From NCBI GenBank assembly GCA_017304135.1, contig JAFLBB010000032.1, positions 1-49,201 of the forward strand: a stretch of 49,201 nt of DNA, written 5' to 3'. The translations under genes were made by a program, and so were the position numbers. The notes beneath the pieces are model-generated. The model was not told the DNA's origin and made no database searches. It was given only the letters and a program-made list of their open reading frames with translations. This DNA is from Acidobacteriota bacterium (GTDB taxonomy: Bacteria > Acidobacteriota > Terriglobia > Bryobacterales > Bryobacteraceae). Numbering within the stretch: the first letter of the stretch is position 1; the number at the start of each line of letters is the position of its first letter. This document shows positions 1-7,691 of the stretch, in pieces.

Positions 1-98
1 ACCGCGCCGGAATCAGCAAATCCGCAATCGCCCGCCGCCTTGAGATCGGCCGCACCTCGGTGCGCCGGATTCTGGCGGCCGATTCCAACCAGAAATAG
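1..98 (+). CDS. C-terminal end of a resolvase/invertase-type recombinase (partial)
   Basis: The frame starting at base 3 is open from the window edge and ends in TAG at 96-98. It encodes about 31 residues containing GISKSAIARRLEIGRTSV followed by RRIL. This is the helix-turn-helix that closes serine resolvases and DNA invertases (Hin/HTH_7 type): a G-I-S/T-x-x-x-I-A-R-x-L start and a recognition helix with T-S/V-x-R. The catalytic domain would lie outside the window. A serine recombinase end next to a tRNA gene suggests the edge of a mobile element. It could also belong to another HTH protein, because only the last helix pair is visible. Confidence 0.6.
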   Translation, partial: RAGISKSAIARRLEIGRTSVRRILAADSNQK

Positions 99-120
99 GT
101 CCGCCCTGTGGTTCACGTAG

Positions 121-294
121 CGCTCACAAACCTTCCTAGACCACCTCGGGACATACTACCCATTCGTCAAGCCACACCTTCAGGACGAAAGCCTCGACAT
201 CGAGCAGTCACACGAACGCTTTGCATTCATCCTCGAATACGTCAATCGGCAGCGACGACTCCACGCAAAGTGGGTAACCACACACCAAGGCAAA
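121..294 (+). other. Open in-frame extension upstream of the orphan ORF; possible 5' part of a broken gene
   Basis: After a TAG at 118-120 the frame of the next ORF is open and reads like protein (FLDHLGTYYPFVKPHLQ, then ERFAFILEYVNRQ) with no ATG, GTG or TTG before the GTG at 295. A GTG at 108 with a few plausible codons lies in another frame. The simplest reading is that the gene was longer and lost its start by frameshift or truncation. Alternatively translation begins at GTG 295 and this part is untranslated. Confidence 0.35.
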
Positions 295-756
295 GTGGGC
301 TTTATCACACAAAACGTGATCCGCACCCCTAACGACGAGTGCTGGAGTCTCGCGGACACCGTCGCACGGACCGTGGCCACTATTCGCACCGCACACGAGT
401 GGTGGACGAAGAACGGGTACTACGGGGAGTCCGTCGTCCGGATCGAAGTCCAGACACTTGGACGCGACGTTGCACAAGGAGAGGACGGTTCCTTTCTCCC
501 ACTCATTGACGAGGACGTGCCCCAACTGCACATCAAAAACTTCCGATTCACCAAGCCACCAAGTCGAACCGCAATGGCAAGACGTCATTTCACGTTTTGG
601 GACCGCACTACGGGCCTCGACGTGGCAACGACCGACCTTACTGTCGAACTTCTGCGCAGCTTCGGCCACTCACAACCGACCGCTGCCATCCGCGAGGCCA
701 TCACCCCAATCATCGAATGGCAGTCCCGACACGGCCAAAACACGGACAACCCCTGA
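295..756 (+). CDS. Hypothetical protein, orphan in a foreign-looking segment
   Basis: This 153-codon frame begins at GTG 295, and the open frame continues upstream to 121 without a start codon. The product is a soluble-looking protein with no signal peptide, membrane segment or recognised motif; the middle contains TAHEWWTKNGYYGESVV and RRHFTFWDR. The sequence is visibly less GC-rich than the rest of the window, with many A-ending codons, unlike the G/C-ending codons elsewhere. It lies between a resolvase tail and the 3' end of a tRNA-Leu, which fits cargo of an integrated element. No Shine-Dalgarno precedes the GTG. The function is unknown and the gene may be a remnant. Confidence 0.45.
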   Translation: MGFITQNVIRTPNDECWSLADTVARTVATIRTAHEWWTKNGYYGESVVRIEVQTLGRDVAQGEDGSFLPLIDEDVPQLHIKNFRFTKPPSRTAMARRHFTFWDRTTGLDVATTDLTVELLRSFGHSQPTAAIREAITPIIEWQSRHGQNTDNP

Positions 757-813
757 TTTCTATATGGAAAACTTGTGGTGGTGGTAGACGATCTAACCGG
801 AGTGTTTTGAGTG

Positions 814-900
814 TGGTGCGGATGAGAGGACTTGAACCTCCACGTCCTTGCGAACACTAGAACCTGAATCTAGCGCGTCTGCCAATTCCGCCACATCCGC
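814..900 (-). tRNA. tRNA-Leu (anticodon CAG)
   Basis: The minus strand folds as a long-variable-arm tRNA. The acceptor is GCGGATG (894-900) paired with CATCCGC (818-824), discriminator A, and an encoded CCA at 814-816. The D-arm contains GGCAGACGC. The anticodon stem CTAGA/TCTAG encloses loop TTCAGGT with anticodon CAG at 864-866. The variable arm is TGTTCGCAAGGACGT, and the T-loop is GGTTCAAGTCC. The long variable arm and CAG give leucine. A consensus-like promoter lies just upstream. Confidence 0.96.
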
Positions 901-924
901 ACGATGGGGGCTGCCAACCCCTGT

Positions 925-953
925 ATTGTCTCGCAGGCGGAGGGAAGAGTCAA
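925..953 (-). promoter_or_regulatory. Sigma70-type promoter of tRNA-Leu
   Basis: On the minus strand, -35 TTGACT (948-953) and -10 GACAAT (925-930) are separated by exactly 17 nt. The predicted start falls near 917-919, about 18 nt before the tRNA 5' end at 900. Confidence 0.75.
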
Positions 954-994
954 TTCGGCGAACAAGCCGTGGCTGCCGAAAGCTAGGGGCGGGG

Positions 995-1023
995 CTATGG
1001 CGCTGCCTGCCTGCGCGCCATAG
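995..1023. terminator. GC-rich hairpin downstream of the DUF885 gene
   Basis: CTATGGCGC (995-1003) and GCGCCATAG (1015-1023) form a perfect 9-bp stem around an 11-nt loop, flanked by G-rich and C-rich arms that could extend the pairing imperfectly. It sits about 125 bp past the stop of the minus-strand DUF885 gene and before the tRNA promoter. There is no U-tract, so it is a hairpin-type 3' end rather than a classical intrinsic terminator. Apart from this hairpin, nothing else is evident in 954-1149. Confidence 0.45.
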
Positions 1024-1149
1024 CCGCCCTCCCCACGGGTCACCCACTGGCGGTCAGACTGCACGACTGCCTGGTGAAGCGATCCACAAGAGGCTCTATA
1101 CAACGGGCCCCCTGTGCGGAGAGACGCGAGCCTGGCGAGCGAGGTTGCG

Positions 1150-2916
1150 CTATTTTGGCACGCTCACGAGCGGCGCCGCCAAGAGTTTACGAAGTGCGGG
1201 CATGGTGACAGCTCCGCTGAGCAGAGCGCGGCGGTGGAAGTCCTCCAATTGGAAAGAGTTACCTAGGCGGCGCTGCTCGGCTTCGCGAGTACGGAGCCAT
1301 TCGCGCCAACCAACGAAATAGGTGGGAAGCTGGGTGGATCCGAGTTTGGCCCGCTGGAGTTTACCGGCGGCTTCCTCCTGCTCCTGGAAAGTCTTGTTGA
1401 TCATGAGATCCATCGCCTGCTCATCGGTCATACCACTGGTGTGAAAGCGGATGTCCAGGATGGTATTGGCGATCACTCGAAGCATTTGTTTGTGGAAGGT
1501 GAGGGCAAAGGCCGGGTCGTCGCGCAGATAACCTTGCTCAACCATGAGTTGCGTGGCGTAGACGGCCCAGCCTTCCACATAGGGGCCATTGGGGTACACA
1601 GCCCGCAGCAGGCGGCGCCACTGCGGTTCCACCTGATTGGCGAACTCGAATTGGAGGTAGTGGCCGGGAATGGCCTCGTGAATGGTGAGGATCTTCAGGC
1701 CGTAGTCGTTGTATTCGCGGAGCTTGGATTCGGCGCGCGAGGCGTCCCAGGTCTCGGGGATGGGAGTAAGCCAGTAAAAGGCGCCGAGTTTGGGTTCCAG
1801 TGGAGGCGCGGCGTTGAACCCGCCCACCGAATAGACGCCGCGCATGAACTCCGGTGTGGGGATAACGCTCAGGTTGTCGTGCGGCGGATTGGGTACGAAG
1901 CCACGCTGCGCGGTGAAGGCACGCACCTCCTCCAGGTCGCGCCGGGCGTTGGTGAAATAGGTTTCCGGCGAGGCGTGCTTTTCGCCGATCTTGGACAGAA
2001 CCTCTTTCGTTAGGGCGTCGGCATTGGCGGGGGCGGTACGCCCGGGCAGGAGCTTTCCATACATGGGACGGGCCAACTCGTGCATGCGCAACCTTGTTTT
2101 CTCCAGTTCCGCTTCCGCTTCGGCCAACACCTGGCCGGGCGACAGCGAGACGCCGAGGGCGTAGGGAAACTTTGCGCCGTAGCGGTTGGAGCCGAGCCGC
2201 CAACTGGAGGGCTTCTTGCGAAGTTCGCTATTGAGGAACTCAGTAAACGTGTCAATGGCGCGGAGCGCTTCGCCGGCCCCTCGCTCGAAAGCGGTGCGCG
2301 CGCTGGGGGGGGCGGCCGGGCGCAGGCGGTTGACGATCAGGTCGCGATTGCCGTCATTCTCCTGAATGGCAACCTGAAGCGAGAGTTCAGGAGCGTCGAC
2401 AAGGTTGTTGCGGGCCTCGCCAAGCAGCCGCGTGAACTGTTCCAGGCGCATACCGATGTGCTGGTAGCGTTTATCCAGCGGAGCATACTCGACTACGAGC
2501 GGTGTGAAGATAGCATTTCCAGCCAGTTCGACGTAAAGCGTGGGGTCGTGCTTGTGGCGCTCCTGCACGGTCAGCTCAAACAGCGCCAGACGGCACTGGT
2601 CGCGCATCAACTCATAGTCGGCCAGTTCCTGGGGGGTGAGGCCGCCGGCCTCGACTTTTGCCTGCAGCCGCTGCTCGAAGCTCTTGTAGAACTCGATCCG
2701 CCTGGCAACTGCCTCCAGAGAGAAGCTGTCAATCTGATCATCCAGCGGGATGCCGTTATGACTGTGGTAGCCGGCCGCGGTAGCGGCCACCGGGCTGAAG
2801 CTGAGGGTTGTGGTGACAAACTCCTGCAGCATTCCGGAGAACTGCTGTTCCGGTGCAGAGCCGCCGCAGGAGACCAGGAGGCAGGCAGACAGGACGAGGG
2901 CCGGAAGGCGAGTCAT
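1150..2916 (-). CDS. DUF885 family lipoprotein, putative zinc-dependent peptidase
   Basis: The product is 588 residues. The start at 2916 is preferred over an upstream in-frame codon because GGGAG lies just before it and the N-terminus then reads MTRLPALVLSACLLVSCGG, a lipoprotein signal with a lipobox Cys at about residue 17. The mature protein is typical of DUF885, an alpha-helical family of about 550-600 residues. Its conserved HEAIPGHYLQ motif is an HExxGH-like metal-binding signature, seen around residue 410. Known relatives are membrane-anchored, largely uncharacterised, and thought to be metallopeptidases. It stands alone, with the next upstream gene on the same strand 75 bp away. Confidence 0.85.
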   Translation of the reverse strand: MTRLPALVLSACLLVSCGGSAPEQQFSGMLQEFVTTTLSFSPVAATAAGYHSHNGIPLDDQIDSFSLEAVARRIEFYKSFEQRLQAKVEAGGLTPQELADYELMRDQCRLALFELTVQERHKHDPTLYVELAGNAIFTPLVVEYAPLDKRYQHIGMRLEQFTRLLGEARNNLVDAPELSLQVAIQENDGNRDLIVNRLRPAAPPSARTAFERGAGEALRAIDTFTEFLNSELRKKPSSWRLGSNRYGAKFPYALGVSLSPGQVLAEAEAELEKTRLRMHELARPMYGKLLPGRTAPANADALTKEVLSKIGEKHASPETYFTNARRDLEEVRAFTAQRGFVPNPPHDNLSVIPTPEFMRGVYSVGGFNAAPPLEPKLGAFYWLTPIPETWDASRAESKLREYNDYGLKILTIHEAIPGHYLQFEFANQVEPQWRRLLRAVYPNGPYVEGWAVYATQLMVEQGYLRDDPAFALTFHKQMLRVIANTILDIRFHTSGMTDEQAMDLMINKTFQEQEEAAGKLQRAKLGSTQLPTYFVGWREWLRTREAEQRRLGNSFQLEDFHRRALLSGAVTMPALRKLLAAPLVSVPK

Positions 2917-2991
2917 GACTCCCAATTGTATGCACAGGGGCAATCAAGGCCCCTTGCGTGAGGCGAGGATCGGCCGCCCGTCCCTCTTGCG

Positions 2992-4185
2992 TTATGGCTT
3001 TGGATTGATGACCACTTCTTTGTTACCGCCTTCGGCGTTGAGGATCTTCACGGTGAGCGGGCCGGCCGGCGGGGGTGGTTCCGGCGTGTAGGCAGGCTCG
3101 GCGTTTGCCACCGTCGGCCTGGATGCGGCAGGGGCCACATTCCAATCGGAGACGCCGCTGGCAGCCGGCCGCGTGGGCACGGCGGCCAGGGCACCCGGCA
3201 AGGCTTGCTTCACACGCGCCTGCATCTGCTTCATGCCCGACTCCAACTCCGCCTGGCTCCATAGGGCGCTAACCTGAACCTGTGCCCCAGCGCTGCCGAA
3301 CTTGACGCGTTTGAGAAACTCGCCCAGTTCCGGCGTGTCGGCCTGTGCGGCGGTGGCGAACATCATCATGCCGGCCAGCCCCTGCGCGATCTTGGAGGCC
3401 TCCGCCGGAGACACCGTGTTCAGGTTGAACTGCAATTGCATGCCCTGTTTAATCGAGATGCCCGCCTCGAAGCTCTCCACCGTATCGAAAGCAGCCATTG
3501 GTCCAGCCGGCGCGGCGCCGTCCCCGGTGAGGCTCTTCGGCGGGATGTTGCCTACAAACCAGATTTCATACAACGGGGCCATCTCGGTGGCGCGCAGGAA
3601 AACAGGGTCATAGGCGCGGTTGGGGTCGGCGCTGGCGTGATGGTCGATCGCCGCGCGCAACGATGCGCTGTCGCCGATGAGGATCACCTGGGGGCTGACA
3701 ATGGCCAGTTGCGCCCCGACGGCTTTAGCCGACGATCCGGATTCGCTCCACATCTCCACCCCTTTGTAAGAACTGCGTTTGCCGCGGGCTCCGAGCATAC
3801 GGCGCAACCGTGCCGGGTCAAACGTCCCCTGGATGGCGACGACGGCTTCGCGCTGGACCGCTCCGCTGAGATTGCCGGCTTGGGCCGGCGCGCTGAGAAA
3901 GACGCGCTCAATGCCCTGGAGCAACTCCATGTCCTCGGCGCTGGCGCTGGAGGTCCACGCGCCGCCCATGGACTTCATCTCCTGGAAGAGCTTCTGGCCC
4001 AGGGGAGAATTCAGGATGCCGCGAACATCGACGCCCATCAGGACTTTGGCCTCCGGATGGGAGTAGCGCCAGTAGGTGGGTAAGGAAGCACTTTGCGGCT
4101 CAGCTCCGAGCGAGCTGGCGCCGAGAACCAGCGCAACGGCAAATAGGCTCAAACGGGTGGCCCTGCGAGGGAATATCGACGTCAT
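2992..4185 (-). CDS. Secreted hypothetical protein (DUF3352-like in appearance)
   Basis: This is a 397-residue protein with an N-terminal signal peptide (basic MTSIFPRRATRLSLF, hydrophobic core, A-x-A near residue 28). AGGAGA precedes the ATG with good spacing. The mature part contains repeated alpha/beta segments, such as VLMGVDVRGILNSPLGQK, QREAVVAIQGTFDP and AQLAIVSPQVILIGD. This pattern is reminiscent of periplasmic proteins that compare per-item 'values', as annotated in DUF3352-type families, but I do not recognise it firmly. The C-terminal 60 residues are Pro/Ala-rich (PEPPPPAGPLTVKIL). No catalytic motif is visible. It may be cotranscribed with the DUF885 gene downstream. Confidence 0.75.
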   Translation of the reverse strand: MTSIFPRRATRLSLFAVALVLGASSLGAEPQSASLPTYWRYSHPEAKVLMGVDVRGILNSPLGQKLFQEMKSMGGAWTSSASAEDMELLQGIERVFLSAPAQAGNLSGAVQREAVVAIQGTFDPARLRRMLGARGKRSSYKGVEMWSESGSSAKAVGAQLAIVSPQVILIGDSASLRAAIDHHASADPNRAYDPVFLRATEMAPLYEIWFVGNIPPKSLTGDGAAPAGPMAAFDTVESFEAGISIKQGMQLQFNLNTVSPAEASKIAQGLAGMMMFATAAQADTPELGEFLKRVKFGSAGAQVQVSALWSQAELESGMKQMQARVKQALPGALAAVPTRPAASGVSDWNVAPAASRPTVANAEPAYTPEPPPPAGPLTVKILNAEGGNKEVVINPKP

Positions 4186-4322
4186 GGTGCAAGTTCTCCT
4201 GTTTCGCTATCGGCGGATTTGGCTCAGGATCTTATAAGGAATTCTTCCTAAATCAGCACGGCGGCAGAGCGGGACTCCAAAATACACGCCTGGAGGCGCT
4301 GGGGTCCGCCAGGGCGATCCCG

Positions 4323-4328
4323 TATAAT
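4323..4328 (+). promoter_or_regulatory. Consensus -10 box directly before the GNAT start codon
   Basis: A perfect TATAAT lies 6 nt before the ATG at 4335, placing the expected +1 on or beside the ATG. No Shine-Dalgarno is present. The -35 region is not recognisable. This suggests a leaderless mRNA. Confidence 0.5.
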
Positions 4329-4334
4329 CCAGTC

Positions 4335-5294
4335 ATGGCCGCGACCGCGGAGGTTCCCACACTTCTCGAATTGCGGCAACTGCGTCCCGAACTGCTGCGC
4401 CCGCTGTTGCAGGAGGAAACGGAGGTTTGGCTGCGGGATATGCTGTGGGACTTTCGCCCGTCCTCCGAGCTCGTCCGGCGCTTTGTCGGCATGCAGGCGC
4501 TGAACGGGCATGCCCTATGCTGGCGCGAAGAGGTGGTGGGCTACGCCTACTTCGTTTGCGAAGAGCACAAAGGGCTGATTGGCGACCTGTACGTGAAAGC
4601 GGAGGTGCGCACGCCGGAGGCCGAGGCGCGGCTTCTGGAAGCTAGCGTCCGCACGCTGCTGGCAGTGCCGCATCTGCGCCGGGTGGAGTCGCAGCTGATG
4701 CTGATGAGCCGCGAGTCGCAGGTGGCGCTTCCCTTCCCCGATCGCGGGCGCGCGTTTGCCCGCGACTACATGGTGGCCCATCTGGCCGGCGAGGAACCAC
4801 TGCGCGAAGACCCGAGGGCAGCAGGTGCGCGCTTCGAACTCTGGTCAGACGCCTTTAGCGATCAGGCGGCGCATCTTATCGCCGAGGGCTATCAGGGCCA
4901 TGTCGATGCCGACATTAATGACCAGTACCGCACAGTGCCTGGAGCCAAACGCTTCCTGCACAACATCGTGCAGTACCCGGGCTGCGGCAGTTTCTTCCAA
5001 CCGGCCTCGTTTGCCTGTTTCGACAAGTCCTCCGGCAATATGACGGGCGTGTGCCTGACCTCACTGATCGCCTTCGATACCGGACATGTGACACAGGTGT
5101 GTGTGCACCCCGCCTATCGCGGCTTAGGCTTGGGTTATGAGATGATGCGGCGTTCACTTGCGGCCCTGCGCATGGCCGGCTGCCAGCATGCAAGCCTCAC
5201 AGTGACGTCGTCGAACACGGGGGCTCGATCGCTTTACGAACGCATCGGTTTCGCCACACGGCGGGTGTTCAACGCCATGGTGTGGGAACTCTAG
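4335..5294 (+). CDS. GNAT family N-acetyltransferase, two-lobed
   Basis: The product is 319 residues, about twice the length of a single GNAT domain. The C-terminal half carries a clear acetyl-CoA binding motif A (VTQVCVHPAYRGLGLGYEMM, residues about 253-272) and motif B (LTVTSSNTGARSLYERIGF). The N-terminal half has a degenerate GNAT-like strand-helix pattern (GLIGDLYVKAEVRTPEAEAR), so this resembles the tandem arrangement of mycothiol-synthase-like proteins. The substrate cannot be inferred. It is transcribed divergently from the secreted hypothetical and apparently from a leaderless promoter. Confidence 0.85.
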   Translation: MAATAEVPTLLELRQLRPELLRPLLQEETEVWLRDMLWDFRPSSELVRRFVGMQALNGHALCWREEVVGYAYFVCEEHKGLIGDLYVKAEVRTPEAEARLLEASVRTLLAVPHLRRVESQLMLMSRESQVALPFPDRGRAFARDYMVAHLAGEEPLREDPRAAGARFELWSDAFSDQAAHLIAEGYQGHVDADINDQYRTVPGAKRFLHNIVQYPGCGSFFQPASFACFDKSSGNMTGVCLTSLIAFDTGHVTQVCVHPAYRGLGLGYEMMRRSLAALRMAGCQHASLTVTSSNTGARSLYERIGFATRRVFNAMVWEL

Positions 5295-5297
5295 CCG

Positions 5298-5384
5298 CTA
5301 CCTGCGGCGCGAGAGGATCCACAGAATCGCTCCCACGGCGGGCAGCAGCAGCGCCAGGGCCAGCATCGTCCAAGGGAATTCCAT
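5298..5384 (-). CDS. 28-residue single-pass membrane peptide
   Basis: ATG at 5382-5384 runs to TAG at 5298-5300. AGGTGA lies 8 nt before the ATG. The product has one hydrophobic helix starting MEFPWTMLALALLLP and ends in the basic tail SRRR. The composition and ending resemble the last helix of PLDc_N-type small membrane proteins, but the match is too short to assign. It lies tail-to-tail with the GNAT gene. A good ribosome site, a clean helix and a positive-inside tail argue for a real small gene. Confidence 0.45.
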   Translation of the reverse strand: MEFPWTMLALALLLPAVGAILWILSRRR

Positions 5385-5490
5385 GCGCGGTCACCTGCTT
5401 TCCGTCATCGTGGTCGGAATTCTCCTGCGCCTGCGCGTTTTGTCATAAGATCGGTTCACCTCACGAAAACAAGGAGACTGGGTAACCATT

Positions 5491-6150
5491 ATGCCGCTAC
5501 GAATCAATGACCAAGCGCCGAATTTCACGGCCGAGACTACTCAAGGCGTGATCGACTTCCATCAGTGGATCGGAGATGGCTGGGCCATCCTCTTCTCGCA
5601 TCCGAAGGACTTCACGCCGGTGTGCACAACCGAGTTGGGCTATATGGCCCGCCTGCAGCCGGAGTTTGCCAAGAGAAACTGCAAGACCATCGGTTTGAGC
5701 GTGGACCCGGTGACCAACCACAGCAAGTGGGCCGCCGACATCGAGGAAACGCAGGGGCACGCGGTGACCTACCCGATGATCGGCGATCCGGACTTGAAGG
5801 TGGCCAAGCTCTACGACATGCTGCCGGCCGATGCGGGTGAGACGTCGGAAGGCAGAACGGCGGCCAACAATGCTACCGTGCGTACGGTGTTCGTCGTTGG
5901 GCCGGACAAGAAGATCAAGCTGATGCTCGTCTACCCGATGACAACGGGGCGGAACTTCGACGAGGTGCTCCGGGTGCTCGACTCGATGCAGCTCACCGCG
6001 CGCCACCAGGTGGCCACGCCGGTGAACTGGAAGCCCGGCCAGGATGTGATCATCGTGCCGGCTGTGTCCGACGAGCAAGCCAAGGAGAAGTATCCCAACG
6101 GCTGGAAGACACTGAAGCCCTACCTGCGCATCGTGGCTCAGCCGGAGTAA
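5491..6150 (+). CDS. 1-Cys peroxiredoxin (Prx6 type)
   Basis: This 219-residue protein has the Prx6-family length and the motif FTPVCTTE, with peroxidatic Cys at residue 45. The preceding HPKDFTPV and Thr42 fit the PxxxT/SxxC active site. The long C-terminal extension (VIIVPAVSDEQAKEKYPNGW) is diagnostic of the 1-Cys group, which reduces hydroperoxides and needs an external reductant. No signal peptide is present, so it should be cytoplasmic. An AAGGAGA sits about 14 nt before the ATG, a rather long spacing. The next gene starts 10 nt after the stop, so they are probably cotranscribed. Confidence 0.93.
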   Translation: MPLRINDQAPNFTAETTQGVIDFHQWIGDGWAILFSHPKDFTPVCTTELGYMARLQPEFAKRNCKTIGLSVDPVTNHSKWAADIEETQGHAVTYPMIGDPDLKVAKLYDMLPADAGETSEGRTAANNATVRTVFVVGPDKKIKLMLVYPMTTGRNFDEVLRVLDSMQLTARHQVATPVNWKPGQDVIIVPAVSDEQAKEKYPNGWKTLKPYLRIVAQPE

Positions 6151-6160
6151 CCTGAAGCTC

Positions 6161-7654
6161 GTGGAGCCTCGCGAAACCGCAGAGCAACTCACAGGACGAA
6201 GCTACGAGCAGTTTCTGACGCGGTATCCCGACTACCGCGCGACGGCCCTGCTCGATGAACTGCGCGCAACCGAGTATGCGCGGCTCGACGAGCAGGGCCA
6301 CGTCTATTTGGACTATACGGGCGGCTGTTTATACGCGCGGTCGCAGGTGGAACGGCATCTGAAGCTCATCGCCGGCGCCGTGCTGGGGAATCCACATTCG
6401 GCCAACCCGACCTCGGCGCACATGACCTCGCTGGTGGAAAGCGCGCGGAAGGCGGCGCTTGCCTACTTCGGGGCCGCCGAGGACTATGCGCTGGTGTTCA
6501 CGCTGAACGCCTCGGGAGCGCTGAAGCTCGTCGGCGAGTCGTTTCCGTTCGGGCCCGGCGGGGAGTTTCTGGCCTCGGCGGACAACCATAATTCGGTGAA
6601 CGGCATCCGCGAGTTCGCCCGGGCCAAGGGCGCACGCGCTCGATATGCGCCGGTGGTGGCGCCGGCGTTGCGCCTGGATGTCGCCGAAGCGAAGCGCATG
6701 CTCGACGATGCGGGTGGCGGCGAGAAATTGTTCGCCTTTCCCGCGCAGTCAAACTTCACCGGCGTGAAGCATCCCCTCGAACTGGTCGAAGAGGCCCGGC
6801 AGCGCGGGTGGCGAGTGTTGTTGGACGCCGCAGCCTATGCGCCCACCAACCGCCTGGACCTGCGGCAGGTACGGCCCGATTTCGTGACCCTCTCGTTCTA
6901 CAAGATGTTCGGCTATCCGACCGGTGTAGGGGCGCTGCTGGTTCGTCGCGAGTCCCTGCGACTGCTGCGGCGGCCGTGGTTCGCCGGGGGAACAGTGAAC
7001 TTCGCCTCGGTCGGCGCAATGGCGCATGTGCTGGCGCGAAACGAAGCGGCGTTTGAGGACGGAACGCTGAACTACCTGTCGATCCCGGCGGTGGAAATCG
7101 GCCTGCGGCACTTGGAGGCAGTCGGCATCGGGCTCATCGGAACACGCGTGCAATGCCTCACCGGCTGGCTTGTGGAGGAGCTGTTGGCGCTGCGGCACTC
7201 CAACGGACGTGCCATGGTGCGGCTCTATGGGCCTTCCAACACCGAGGACCGTGGCGGCACGGTGACGATGAATCTCTACGATCCGGCGGGACACCTGCTT
7301 GATTACCGGCGGGTGGAGGAGCTCGCGGGCGAGGCGGGCATATCGCTGCGCACGGGTTGTTTCTGCAATCCGGGAGCGGGCGAGTGCGCCGAGGGGCTGA
7401 CCGGGGATGACATGCGAGCCGCCTACGCACTGGGCGATGACATCAACCTGCAGAGCTTCCTGCGGCTGATGCAGGAGAGCGGGCAGAACAAGAGCGCCGG
7501 CGCGATCCGGGCGTCGATCGGGTTGGCGAGCAACTGGGAGGACTCGCGGCGCTTCGTGGAATTCGTCGAAAGCTTCCGCGACCAGACACGGTTGGCGATC
7601 GGTGAAGTGACCTTCGACATCGAGTCGTGCCGCGTCATCCGGGACGGGAGTTGA
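6161..7654 (+). CDS. Class V aminotransferase, molybdenum-cofactor-sulfurase-like (NifS domain only)
   Basis: This 497-residue PLP enzyme starts at GTG, 10 nt after the peroxiredoxin stop. It opens with YLDYTGGCLYARSQV, contains NPHSANPTS, and has the PLP lysine in LSFYKMFGYPTGVG (Lys248). Near residue 400 it has RTGCFCNPGAGE, the Cys motif of eukaryotic MoCo sulfurases. These features match the NifS-like half of MOCOS, which transfers sulfur from cysteine to molybdenum cofactor. The MOSC half is absent, so this is a standalone cysteine-desulfurase-like protein whose acceptor is unknown. Linkage to a peroxiredoxin suggests sulfur or redox metabolism, but that is inference. Confidence 0.85.
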   Translation: MEPRETAEQLTGRSYEQFLTRYPDYRATALLDELRATEYARLDEQGHVYLDYTGGCLYARSQVERHLKLIAGAVLGNPHSANPTSAHMTSLVESARKAALAYFGAAEDYALVFTLNASGALKLVGESFPFGPGGEFLASADNHNSVNGIREFARAKGARARYAPVVAPALRLDVAEAKRMLDDAGGGEKLFAFPAQSNFTGVKHPLELVEEARQRGWRVLLDAAAYAPTNRLDLRQVRPDFVTLSFYKMFGYPTGVGALLVRRESLRLLRRPWFAGGTVNFASVGAMAHVLARNEAAFEDGTLNYLSIPAVEIGLRHLEAVGIGLIGTRVQCLTGWLVEELLALRHSNGRAMVRLYGPSNTEDRGGTVTMNLYDPAGHLLDYRRVEELAGEAGISLRTGCFCNPGAGECAEGLTGDDMRAAYALGDDINLQSFLRLMQESGQNKSAGAIRASIGLASNWEDSRRFVEFVESFRDQTRLAIGEVTFDIESCRVIRDGS

Positions 7655-7691
7655 TCCGGTTGAAGTGCGCGGCTGGGATAAGGTGGGGGGG

